From the NCBI RefSeq assembly GCF_036785885.1, contig NC_092330.1:19936525-20000524 (forward strand): a DNA stretch of 64,000 bases. The letters run 5' to 3'. The notes beneath the pieces are model-generated. The model worked only from the letters and a program-made list of their open reading frames with translations, made no database searches and was not told where the DNA came from. The stretch is from Coffea arabica (taxonomy: Eukaryota; Streptophyta; Magnoliopsida; Gentianales; Rubiaceae). The position numbers were made by a program, and so were the translations under genes. Positions 1 to 8,376 of this stretch are shown here, piece after piece. How positions within the stretch are numbered: the stretch's first letter is position 1; the number at the start of each line of letters is the position of its first letter.

Positions 1-153
1 ACATGGCGGGTGCGATCATACCAGCACTAATGCACCGGATCCCATCAGAACTTCGAAGTTAAGCGTGCTTGGGCGACAGTAGTACTAGGATGGGTGACCC
101 TAGGCCGGTCAACGGGTCGGGTCTACACCCGGATCCGGATCGGATCCCTGAAA

Positions 154-158
154 TTTTT
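154..158 (+). terminator. Cryptic Pol III stop inside E1 element
   Basis: This T5 run (AAATTTTTGC) is the first run of four or more Ts downstream of the interrupted gene start. Pol III stops at such runs, so a transcript from base 8 would be about 150 nt: 93 nt of 5S plus about 55 nt of element. A T6 run at 205-210 is a back-up. Use as a stop is inferred. Confidence 0.5.
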
Positions 159-204
159 GCTGGTATGGGTAGGGATTTAATTCCGTTATCCGGATCCGGA
201 TCCG

Positions 205-210
205 TTTTTT
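205..210 (+). terminator. Second T6 run inside the element
   Basis: GGATCCGTTTTTTCAAAC lies 47 bp after the T5 run. Any read-through transcript would probably stop here before reaching the 3' part of the gene. Confidence 0.45.
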
Positions 211-640
211 CAAACAAAAAAACGGGTCGGATACGGAATATAGTATTCCGACCCGTACTAGACCCGGATCCGGATATAAATGATTTAATAATTTATAAAA
301 AATATATATTATCAATATAATTTGATTAGGATGATGTATTTGAGTAAAATCAATTTGATTTATTTTCTTATTTGGTTTTTTCTTTGCTTTAGCTAGAAAT
401 TAGTTTACAAATATATCTTTTTCTCTTTTTTGTTAGAAATTATAAATTTTGGCAAATTTGTTCGGGTAGACCCGACCCGGATCCGAGACTCGCCGGGTCC
501 GGATCCGGAACACCGAATAAAAGACCCGTCGGGTAAACGGGTCGGATCCGGGTCCGGGTCCGGAATAAAGAATTCCGGCCCGGATCCGGCCCGTTGACAC
601 CCCTAGGTGACCCCCTGGGAAATCCTCGTGTTGCACCCCT

Positions 641-1050
641 CCCTTTTTTGTTTCGAAATCCAAATTTTCCCTTCGTTCTTTATGCTGTAGTAATTTAGCT
701 CCGTCGGAACGATTGCTTTATATTTTGCTTCTCATCGAAGCATGAAGGCGGATCTGAAGGCGCGAGACAAGTCAGGAACGGTACGGCTGAATCGAAGCCC
801 GGATCGTCGGTCAATGTTGTCGGCGCAAATGCATAAGCGCAAGCGTGAAGGATCAATTTCAGGATAATTGAGAGTTGTGCGACGAGGGAAAAAAAAGGTG
901 CAAAGCAACAAGAAAAAAATATAAAAGTAAATAAATAAAAGGATGAGAGGAAATTCATGAATTGACGCTTAGAATGAATTCGGGTCCAGAAAAGCCAAAC
1001 TGCTTCACAGGACGTGGCGGTTTAAAAGAATAAAGCGAAAGGAACATGGC
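641..1050 (+). other. Intergenic spacer, type A (410 bp)
   Basis: It runs from the T6 terminator (644-649) to base -1 of the next gene. It holds no gene. An A8 run (GGGAAAAAAAAGG) lies mid-spacer and an A/T-rich stretch with AAATAAATAAAAGG follows. Near the end come TTTAAAA at about -30 to -24 and AAAGCG at about -19 to -14, then C at -1. Type A is marked by TGTGCGACG, AAAGCAAC, ATTCATG, CTTAGAATG, GCCAAACT and GACGTGG. The small frames in it recur in every unit and look accidental. Confidence 0.9.
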
Positions 1051-1683
1051 GGGTGCGATCATACCAGCACTAATGCACCGGATCCCATCAGAACTTCGAA
1101 GTTAAGCGTGCTTGGGCGACAGTAGTACTAGGATGGGTGACCCTAGGCCGGTCAACGGGTCGGGTCTACACCCGGATCCGGATCGGATCCCTGAAATTTT
1201 TGCGGGTATGGGTAGGGATTTAATTCCGTTATCCGGATCCGGATCCGTTTTTTCAAACAAAAAAACGGGTCGGATACGGAATATAGTATTCCGACCCGTA
1301 TTAGACCCGGATCCGGATATAAATGATTTAATAATTTATAAAAAATATATATTATCAATATAATTTGATTAGGATGATGTATTTGAGTAAAATCAATTTG
1401 ATTTATTTTCTTATTTGGTTTTTTCTTTGCATTAGCTAGAAATTTGTTTACAAATATATCTTTTTCTCTTTTTTGTTAGAAATTATAAATTTCGGCAAAT
1501 TTGTTCGGGTAGACCCGACCCGGATCCGAGACTCGCCGGGTCCGGATCCGGAACACCGAATAAAAGACCCGTCGGGTAAACGGGTCGGCTCCGGGTCCGG
1601 GTCCGGAATAATGAATTCCGGCCCGGACCCGGCCCGTTGACACCCCTAGGTGACCCCCTGGGAAATCCTCGTGTTGCACCCCT
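1051..1683 (+). pseudogene. 5S rRNA gene interrupted by hAT MITE (E1i)
   Basis: Split at base 93/94 (3' part 1657-1683), with T46, C70 and A102. The element right half carries AAATTTG before TTTACAAAT, and TTTCGGC (haplotype Q). Spacer B follows. Confidence 0.92.
1144..1648 (+). mobile_element. hAT-like MITE, subtype E1i
   Basis: 505 bp; duplicated GGTGACCC at 1136-1143 and 1649-1656. Haplotype Q. Confidence 0.9.
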
Positions 1684-2095
1684 CCCTTTTTTGTTTCGAA
1701 ATCCAAATTTTCCCTTCGTTCTTTATGCTGTAGTAATTTAGCTCCGTCGGAACGATTGCTTTATATTTTGCTTCTCATCGAAGCATGAAGGCGGATCTGA
1801 AGGCGCGAGACAAGTCAGGAACGGTACGGCTGGATCGAAGCCCGGTTCGTCGGTCAAAGTTGTCGGCGCAAATGTATAAGCGCAAGCGTGAAGGATCAAT
1901 TTCAGGATAATTGAGAGTTGCGCGACGAGGGAAAAAAAAATGGTGCAAATCAACAAGAAAAAAATGTAAAAGTAAATAAATAAAAGGATGAGGGGAAATT
2001 CTTGAATTGACGCTTAAAATGAATTCGGGTCCAGAAAAGCCACACTGCTTCACAGGACGGGGCAGTTTAAAAGAATAAAGCGAAAGGAACATGGC
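1684..2095 (+). other. Intergenic spacer, type B (412 bp)
   Basis: Same layout as type A but with TGCGCGACG, an A9 run then TGG, AAATCAAC, AATGTAAAAG, GATGAGGGG, ATTCTTG, CTTAAAATG, GCCACACT and GACGGGG. The promoter-proximal TTTAAAA and C at -1 are kept. Type B precedes every uninterrupted gene in the window. No gene is seen in it. Confidence 0.9.
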
Positions 2096-2728
2096 GGGTG
2101 CGATCATACCAGCACTAATGCACCGGATCCCATCAGAACTTCGAAGTTAAGCGTGCTTGGGCGACAGTAGTACTAGGATGGGTGACCCTAGGCCGGTCAA
2201 CGGGTCGGGTCTACACCCGGATCCGGATCGGATCCCTGAAATTTTTGCGGGTATGGGTAGGGATTTAATTCCGTTATCCGGATCCGGATCCGTTTTTTCA
2301 AACAAAAAAACGGGTCGGATACGGAATATAGTATTCCGACCCGTATTAGACCCGGATCCGGATATAAATGATTTAATAATTTATAAAAAATATATATTAT
2401 CAATATAATTTGATTAGGATGATGTATTTGAGTAAAATCAATTTGATTTATTTTCTTATTTGGTTTTTTCTTTGCATTAGCTAGAAATTTGTTTACAAAT
2501 ATATCTTTTTCTCTTTTTTGTTAGAAATTATAAATTTCGGCAAATTTGTTCGGGTAGACCCGACCCGGATCCGAGACTCGCCGGGTCCGGATCCGGAACA
2601 CCGAATAAAAGACCCGTCGGGTAAACGGGTCGGCTCCGGGTCCGGGTCCGGAATAATGAATTCCGGCCCGGACCCGGCCCGTTGACACCCCTAGGTGACC
2701 CCCTGGGAAATCCTCGTGTTGCACCCCT
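2096..2728 (+). pseudogene. 5S rRNA gene interrupted by hAT MITE (E1i)
   Basis: T46, C70 and A102. Haplotype Q element, but spacer A follows, unlike the other Q units. Confidence 0.92.
2189..2693 (+). mobile_element. hAT-like MITE, subtype E1i
   Basis: 505 bp; GGTGACCC at 2181-2188 and 2694-2701. Haplotype Q. Confidence 0.9.
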
Positions 2729-3138
2729 CCCTTTTTTGTTTCGAAATCCAAATTTTCCCTTCGTTCTTTATGCTGTAGTAATTTAGCTCCGTCGGAACGA
2801 TTGCTTTATATTTTGCTTCTCATCGAAGCATGAAGGCGGATCTGAAGGCGCGAGACAAGTCAGGAACGGTACGGCTGGATCGAAGCCCGGATCGTCGGTC
2901 AAAGTTGTCGGCGCAAATGTATAAGCGCAAGCGTGAAGGATCAATTTCAGGATAATTGAGAGTTGTGCGACGAGGGAAAAAAAAGGTGCAAAGCAACAAG
3001 AAAAAAATATAAAAGTAAATAAATAAAAGGATGAGAGGAAATTCATGAATTGACGCTTAGAATGAATTCGGGTCCAGAAAAGCCAAACTGCTTCACAGGA
3101 CGTGGCAGTTTAAAAGAATAAAGCGAAAGGAACATGGC

Positions 3139-3771
3139 GGGTGCGATCATACCAGCACTAATGCACCGGATCCCATCAGAACTTCGAAGTTAAGCGTGCT
3201 TGGGCGACAGTAGTACTAGGATGGGTGACCCTAGGCCGGTCAACGGGTCGGGTCTACACCCGGATCCGGATCGGATCCCTGAAATTTTTGCGGGTATGGG
3301 TAGGGATTTAATTCCGTTATCCGGATCCGGATCCGTTTTTTCAAACAAAAAAACGGGTCGGATACGGAATATAGTATTCCGACCCGTATTAGACCCGGAT
3401 TCGGATATAAATGATTTAATAATTTATAAAAAATATATATTATCAATATAATTTGATTAGGATGATGTATTTGAGTAAAATCAATTTGATTTATTTTCTT
3501 ATTTGGTTTTTTCTTTGCATTAGCTAGAAATTAGTTTACAAATATATCTTTTTCTCTTTTTTGTTAGAAATTATAAATTTTGGCAAATTTGTTCGGGTAG
3601 ACCCGACCCGGATCCGAGACTCGCCGGGTCCGGATCCGGAACACCGAATAAAAGACCCGTCGGGTAAACGGGTCGGCTCCGGGTCCGGGTCCGGAATAAT
3701 GAATTCCGGCCCGGACCCGGCCCGTTGACACCCCTAGGTGACCCCCTGGGAAATCCTCGTGTTGCACCCCT
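3139..3771 (+). pseudogene. 5S rRNA gene interrupted by hAT MITE (E1i)
   Basis: T46, C70 and A102. First member of the five-locus block at 3139-6288. Spacer B follows, with GTGAATGATC as a private change. Confidence 0.92.
3232..3736 (+). mobile_element. hAT-like MITE, subtype E1i
   Basis: 505 bp; GGTGACCC at 3224-3231 and 3737-3744. Carries the CCCGGATTCGG marker. Confidence 0.9.
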
Positions 3772-4153
3772 CCCTTTTTTGTTTCGAAATCCAAATTTTC
3801 CCTTCGTTCTTTATGCTGTAGTAATTTAGCTCCGTCGGAACGATTGCTTTATATTTTGCTTCTCATCGAAGCATGAAGGCGGATCTGAAGGCGCGAGACA
3901 AGTCAGGAACGGTACGGCTGGATCGAAGCCCGGATCGTCGGTCAAAGTTGTCGGCGCAAATGTATAAGCGCAAGCGTGAATGATCAATTTCAGGATAATT
4001 GAGAGTTGCGCGACGAGGGAAAAAAAAATGGTGCAAATCAACAAGAAAAAAATGTAAAAGTAAATAAATAAAAGGATGAGGGGAAATTCTTGAATTGACG
4101 CTTAAAATGAATTCGGGTCCAGAAAAGCCACACTGCTTCACAGGACGGGGCAG

Positions 4154-4183
4154 TTTAAAAGAATAAAGCGAAAGGAACATGGC
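4154..4183 (+). promoter_or_regulatory. Upstream Pol III promoter of 5S gene (representative)
   Basis: TTTAAAA at -30 to -24 stands where plant 5S genes have a TATA-like box near -28. AAAGCG lies at about -17 to -14, and C is at -1. In Arabidopsis a TATA-like box, a GC dinucleotide and C at -1 help 5S transcription; the match here is by position. The same arrangement precedes most loci. Confidence 0.6.
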
Positions 4184-4303
4184 GGGTGCGATCATACCAG
4201 CACTAATGCACCGGATCCCATCAGAACTCCGAAGTTAAGCGTGCTTGGGCGAGAGTAGTACTAGGATGGGTGACCCCCTGGGAAGTCCTCGTGTTGCACC
4301 CCT
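4184..4303 (+). rRNA. 5S ribosomal RNA, uninterrupted
   Basis: A 120-bp gene with the consensus body of this array, and the reference copy for numbering. It begins GGGTGCGATCATACCAGC and ends GTGTTGCACCCCT; bases 1-6 (GGGTGC) pair with 113-118 (GCACCC), closing helix I. Many plants have GGATGC and GCATCC here, so this is a matched pair change. Internal promoter: box A about 50-64 (around AAGTTAAGCGTG), intermediate element about 67-72 (GCGAGA), box C from about 80 (GGATGGGTGACC). The product is the large-subunit 5S rRNA, made by Pol III with TFIIIA. C is at -1. Spacer A follows, with GCTTGATATT. Confidence 0.97.
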
Positions 4304-4306
4304 CCC

Positions 4307-4312
4307 TTTTTT
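4307..4312 (+). terminator. Pol III terminator of 5S gene (representative)
   Basis: T6 run (CCCTTTTTTG) starting four bases after the gene end. It is present after nearly every gene, intact or interrupted. Confidence 0.85.
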
Positions 4313-4806
4313 GTTTCGAAATCCAAATTTCCCCTTCGTTCTTTATGCTGTAGTAATTTAGCTCCGTCGGAACGATTGCTTGATATTTTGCTTCTCATCG
4401 AAGCATGAAGGCGGATCTGAAGGCGCGAGACAAGTCAGGAACGGTACGGCTGGATCGAAGCCCGGATCGTCGGTCAAAGTTGTCGGCGCAAATGTATAAG
4501 CGCAAGCGTGAAGGATCAATTTCAGGATAATTGAGAGTTGTGCGACGAGGGAAAAAAAAGGTGCAAAGCAACAAGAAAAAAATATAAAAGTAAATAAATA
4601 AAAGGATGAGAGGAAATTCATGAATTGACGCTTAGAATGAATTCGGGTCCAGAAAAGCCAAACTGCTTCACAGGACGTGGCAGTTTAAAAGAATAAAGCG
4701 AAAGGAACATGGCGGGTGCGATCATACCAGCACTAATGCACCGGATCCCATCAGAACTCCGAAGTTAAGCGTGCTTGGGCGACAGTAGTACTAGGATGGG
4801 TGACCC

Positions 4807-5311
4807 TAGGCCTGTCAACGGGTCGGGTCTAGACCCGGATCCGGATCGGATCGCTGAAATTTTTTCGGGTATGGGTAGGGATTTAATTCCGTTATCCGGA
4901 TCCGGATCCGTTTTTTCAAACAAAAAAACGGGTCGGATACGGAATATAGTATTCCGACCCGTATTAGAACCGGATCCGGATATAAATGATTTAATAATTT
5001 ATAAAAAATATATATTATCAATATAATTTGATTAGGATGATGTATTTGAGTAAAATCAATTTGATTTATTTTCTTATTTGGTTTTTTCTTTGCATTAGCT
5101 AGAAATTAGTTTACAAATATATCTTTTTCTCTTTTTTGTTAGAAATTATAAATTTTGGCAAATTTGTTCGGGTAGACCCGACCCGGATCCGAGACTCGCC
5201 GGGTCCGGATCCGGAACACAGAATAAAAGACCCGTCGGGTAAACGGGTCGGATCCGGGTCCGGGTCCGGAATAATGAATTCCGGCCCGGACCCGGCCCGT
5301 TGACACCCCTA
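4807..5311 (+). mobile_element. hAT-like MITE, subtype E2
   Basis: 505 bp; GGTGACCC at 4799-4806 and 5312-5319. Starts TAGGCCTGTCAACGGG, a closer match to the other end (TAGGGGTGTCAACGGG) than in E1, so E2 is probably nearer the original. The AT-rich core has the E1 form (TTAGCTAG, ATATCTTTTT), unlike most E2 copies. Private change TTAGAACCGG. Confidence 0.9.
4860..4865 (+). terminator. Cryptic Pol III stop inside E2 element
   Basis: E2 copies have T6 (GAAATTTTTTCGGG) where E1 copies have T5, making an early Pol III stop more likely. Confidence 0.5.
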
Positions 5312-5758
5312 GGTGACCCCCTGGGAAATCCTCGTGTTGCACCCCTCCCTTTTTTGTTTCGAAATCCAAATTTCCCCTTCGTTCTTTATGCTGTAGTAAT
5401 TTAGCTCCGTCGGAACGATTGCTTTATATTTTGCTTCTCATCGAAGCATGAAGGCGGATCTGAAAGCGCGAGACAAGTCAGGAACGGTACGGCTGGATCG
5501 AAGCCCGGATCGTCGGTCAAAGTTGTCGGCGCAAATGTATAAGTGCAAGCGTGAAGGATCAATTTCAGGATAATTGAGAGTTGCGCGACGAGGGAAAAAA
5601 AAATGGTGCAAATCAACAAGAAAAAAATGTAAAAGTAAATAAATAAAAGGATGAGGGGAAATTCTTGAATTGACGCTTAAAATGAATTCGGGTCCAGAAA
5701 AGCCACACTGCTTCACAGGACGGGGCAGTTTAAAAGAATAAAGCGAAAGGAACATGGT

Positions 5759-5878
5759 GGGTGCGATCATACCAGCACTAATGCACCGGATCCCATCAGA
5801 ACTCCGAAGTTAAGCGTGCTTGGGCGAGAGTAGTACTAGGATGGGTGACCCCCTGGGAAGTCCTCGTGTTGCACCCCT
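5759..5878 (+). rRNA. 5S ribosomal RNA, uninterrupted
   Basis: Consensus gene body. Base -1 is T (CATGGTGGG) instead of C, which may weaken initiation. Spacer A with TTCTTATCG follows. Confidence 0.96.
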
Positions 5879-6288
5879 CCCTTTTTTGTTTCGAAATCCA
5901 AATTTCCCCTTCGTTCTTTATGCTGTAGTAATTTAGCTCCGTCGGAACGATTGCTTTATATTTTGCTTCTTATCGAAGCATGAAGGCGGATCTGAAGGCG
6001 CGAGACAAGTCAGGAACGGTACGGCTGGATCGAAGCCCGGATCGTCGGTCAAAGTTGTCGGCGCAAATGTATAAGCGCAAGCGTGAAGGATCAATTTCAG
6101 GATAATTGAGAGTTGTGCGACGAGGGAAAAAAAAGGTGCAAAGCAACAAGAAAAAAATATAAAAGTAAATAAATAAAAGGATGAGAGGAAATTCATGAAT
6201 TGACGCTTAGAATGAATTCGGGTCCAGAAAAGCCAAACTGCTTCACAGGACGTGGCAGTTTAAAAGAATAAAGCGAAAGGAACATGGC

Positions 6289-6921
6289 GGGTGCGATCAT
6301 ACCAGCACTAATGCACCGGATCCCATCAGAACTTCGAAGTTAAGCGTGCTTGGGCGACAGTAGTACTAGGATGGGTGACCCTAGGCCGGTCAACGGGTCG
6401 GGTCTACACCCGGATCCGGATCGGATCCCTGAAATTTTTGCTGGTATGGGTAGGGATTTAATTCCGTTATCCGGATCCGGATCCGTTTTTTCAAACAAAA
6501 AAACGGGTCGCATACGGAATATAGTATTCCGACCCGTACTAGACCCGGATCCGGATATAAATGATTTAATAATTTATAAAAAATATATATTATCAATATA
6601 ATTTGATTAGGATGATGTATTTGAGTAAAATCAATTTGATTTATTTTCTTATTTGGTTTTTTCTTTGCTTTAGCTAGAAATTAGTTTACAAATATATCTT
6701 TTTCTCTTTTTTGTTAGAAATTATAAATTTTGGCAAATTTGTTCGGGTAGACCCGACCCGGATCCGAGACTCGCCGGGTCCGGATCCGGAACACCGAATA
6801 AAAGACCCGTCGGGTAAACGGGTCGGATCCGGGTCCGGGTCCGGAATAAAGAATTCCGGCCCGGATCCGGCCCGTTGACACCCCTAGGTGACCCCCTGGG
6901 AAATCCTCGTGTTGCACCCCT
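6289..6921 (+). pseudogene. 5S rRNA gene interrupted by hAT MITE (E1v)
   Basis: T46, C70 and A102. Haplotype P, nearly identical to the unit at 8. Spacer A follows. Confidence 0.92.
6382..6886 (+). mobile_element. hAT-like MITE, subtype E1v
   Basis: 505 bp; GGTGACCC at 6374-6381 and 6887-6894. Haplotype P with a private GGGTCGCATACGG that spoils one base of the internal inverted repeat. Confidence 0.9.
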
Positions 6922-7331
6922 CCCTTTTTTGTTTCGAAATCCAAATTTTCCCTTCGTTCTTTATGCTGTAGTAATTTAGCTCCGTCGGAACGATTGCTTT
7001 ATATTTTGCTTCTCATCGAAGCATGAAGGCGGATCTGAAGGCGCGAGACAAGTCAGGAACGGTACGGCTGAATCGAAGCCCGGATCGTCGGTCAATGTTG
7101 TCGGCGCAAATGCATAAGCGCAAGCGTGAAGGATCAATTTCAGGATAATTGAGAGTTGTGCGACGAGGGAAAAAAAAGGTGCAAAGCAACAAGAAAAAAA
7201 TATAAAAGTAAATAAATAAAAGGATGAGAGGAAATTCATGAATTGACGCTTAGAATGAATTCGGGTCCAGAAAAGCCAAACTGCTTCACAGGACGTGGCG
7301 GTTTAAAAGAATAAAGCGAAAGGAACATGGC

Positions 7332-7964
7332 GGGTGCGATCATACCAGCACTAATGCACCGGATCCCATCAGAACTTCGAAGTTAAGCGTGCTTGGGCGA
7401 CAGTAGTACTAGGATGGGTGACCCTAGGCCGGTCAACGGGTCGGGTCTACACCCGGATCCGGATCGGATCCCTGAAATTTTTGCGGGTATGGGTAGGGAT
7501 TTAATTCCGTTATCCGGATCCGGATCCGTTTTTTCAAACAAAAAAACGGGTCGGATACGGAATATAGTATTCCGACCCGTATTAGACCCGGATCCGGATA
7601 TAAATGATTTAATAATTTATAAAAAATATATATTATCAATATAATTTGATTAGGATGATGTATTTGAGTAAAATCAATTTGATTTATTTTCTTATTTGGT
7701 TTTTTCTTTGCATTAGCTAGAAATTTGTTTACAAATATATCTTTTTCTCTTTTTTGTTAGAAATTATAAATTTCGGCAAATTTGTTCGGGTAGACCCGAC
7801 CCGGATCCGAGACTCGCCGGGTCCGGATCCGGAACACCGAATAAAAGACCCGTCGGGTAAACGGGTCGGCTCCGGGTCCGGGTCCGGAATAATGAATTCC
7901 GGCCCGGACCCGGCCCGTTGACACCCCTAGGTGACCCCCTGGGAAATCCTCGTGTTGCACCCCT
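7332..7964 (+). pseudogene. 5S rRNA gene interrupted by hAT MITE (E1i)
   Basis: T46, C70 and A102. Haplotype Q, spacer B, paralleling the unit at 1051. Confidence 0.92.
7425..7929 (+). mobile_element. hAT-like MITE, subtype E1i
   Basis: 505 bp; GGTGACCC at 7417-7424 and 7930-7937. Confidence 0.9.
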
Positions 7965-8376
7965 CCCTTTTTTGTTTCGAAATCCAAATTTTCCCTTCGT
8001 TCTTTATGCTGTAGTAATTTAGCTCCGTCGGAACGATTGCTTTATATTTTGCTTCTCATCGAAGCATGAAGGCGGATCTGAAGGCGCGAGACAAGTCAGG
8101 AACGGTACGGCTGGATCGAAGCCCGGTTCGTCGGTCAAAGTTGTCGGCGCAAATGTATAAGCGCAAGCGTGAAGGATCAATTTCAGGATAATTGAGAGTT
8201 GCGCGACGAGGGAAAAAAAAATGGTGCAAATCAACAAGAAAAAAATGTAAAAGTAAATAAATAAAAGGATGAGGGGAAATTCTTGAATTGACGCTTAAAA
8301 TGAATTCGGGTCCAGAAAAGCCACACTGCTTCACAGGACGGGGCAGTTTAAAAGAATAAAGCGAAAGGAACATGGC

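Larger units (their letters stand above)
101..605 (+). mobile_element. hAT-like MITE, subtype E1v
   Basis: A 505-bp element flanked by an exact 8-bp duplication GGTGACCC (93-100 and 606-613). It starts TAGGCCGGTCAACGGG; its far end, read on the other strand, starts TAGGGGTGTCAACGGG. Both arms are GC-rich with many GGATCCGG and ACGGGTCGG motifs, and the centre (about 275-465) is AT-rich. A 10-bp inverted repeat, ACGGGTCGGA, lies at 222-231 and 247-256. There is no transposase frame. An 8-bp duplication and TAGGGGTGTCAA-type ends are typical of plant hAT transposons. Family placement comes from structure alone. Confidence 0.9.
8..640 (+). pseudogene. 5S rRNA gene interrupted by hAT MITE (E1v)
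   Basis: Gene bases 1-93 lie at 8-100 and bases 94-120 at 614-640. The 5' part keeps box A, the intermediate element and box C, but carries T at gene position 46 and C at position 70 where uninterrupted genes have C and G. The 3' part has A at 102 instead of G. A T6 run follows at 644-649. The spacer is type A with private markers (CTGAATCG, CAATGTTG, GTGGCGG), called haplotype P here. It cannot give normal 5S rRNA unless the insert is removed. Confidence 0.93.
4714..5346 (+). pseudogene. 5S rRNA gene interrupted by hAT MITE (E2)
   Basis: The 5' part keeps C46 but has C70; the 3' part has A102. Spacer B with ATAAGTGCAAG follows and ends in T at -1 of the next gene. Confidence 0.92.
3139..6288 (+). 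repeat. Higher-order repeat block, copy 1 (3150 bp)
   Basis: Five loci in order: E1i with CCCGGATTCGG, uninterrupted gene with GCTTGATATT in its spacer, E2 with ATAAGTGCAAG in its spacer, uninterrupted gene with base -1 T and TTCTTATCG in its spacer; the next unit is E1v. The same order and markers recur at 29326, 48154 and, modified, at 42914 and 54962. Confidence 0.8.

Noticed and set aside
69-320. 83-codon + strand frame repeated in almost every interrupted unit
   Set aside because: It has no ATG at its start, runs from inside the 5S gene into the transposon arm, and recurs because the DNA repeats. Its Asp-Pro-Gly richness is the GGATCCGG motif read as codons. Its complement frame (109-315) is the same artefact.
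101-605. Mutator, CACTA or PIF/Harbinger origin for the element
   Set aside because: Those families make 9-, 3- and 3-bp (TWA) target duplications; here it is 8 bp, and the ends do not start CACTA.
8-640. The 505-bp insert as an intron of the 5S gene
   Set aside because: Inverted ends and an 8-bp target duplication explain it fully, empty sites are present, and 5S genes have no known introns or splicing route.
433-663. 76-codon (100-codon in two units) minus-strand frame across the element right arm and gene 3' end
   Set aside because: It crosses the transposon-gene junction and the Pol III terminator, so it cannot be a host or element gene.
8-1050. A Cassandra-type TRIM retroelement, which carries 5S-like sequence in its LTRs
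   Set aside because: The 5S sequence is complete with its terminator and ordinary spacer, units are strictly tandem, no primer-binding site or polypurine tract was seen, and the inserted piece has inverted rather than direct terminal repeats.
1775-2107. 110-, 122-, 87- and 72-codon minus-strand frames over the spacer and 5S start
   Set aside because: They overlap one another in different frames, change frame with a one-base difference in the A run, and have no family resemblance or coding-type variation. Accidental frames in a spacer.
8-4303. A 5S-derived SINE (SINE3 type)
   Set aside because: There is no poly-A-ended dispersed copy and no SINE body after the promoter; units are tandem and end at the normal T6.
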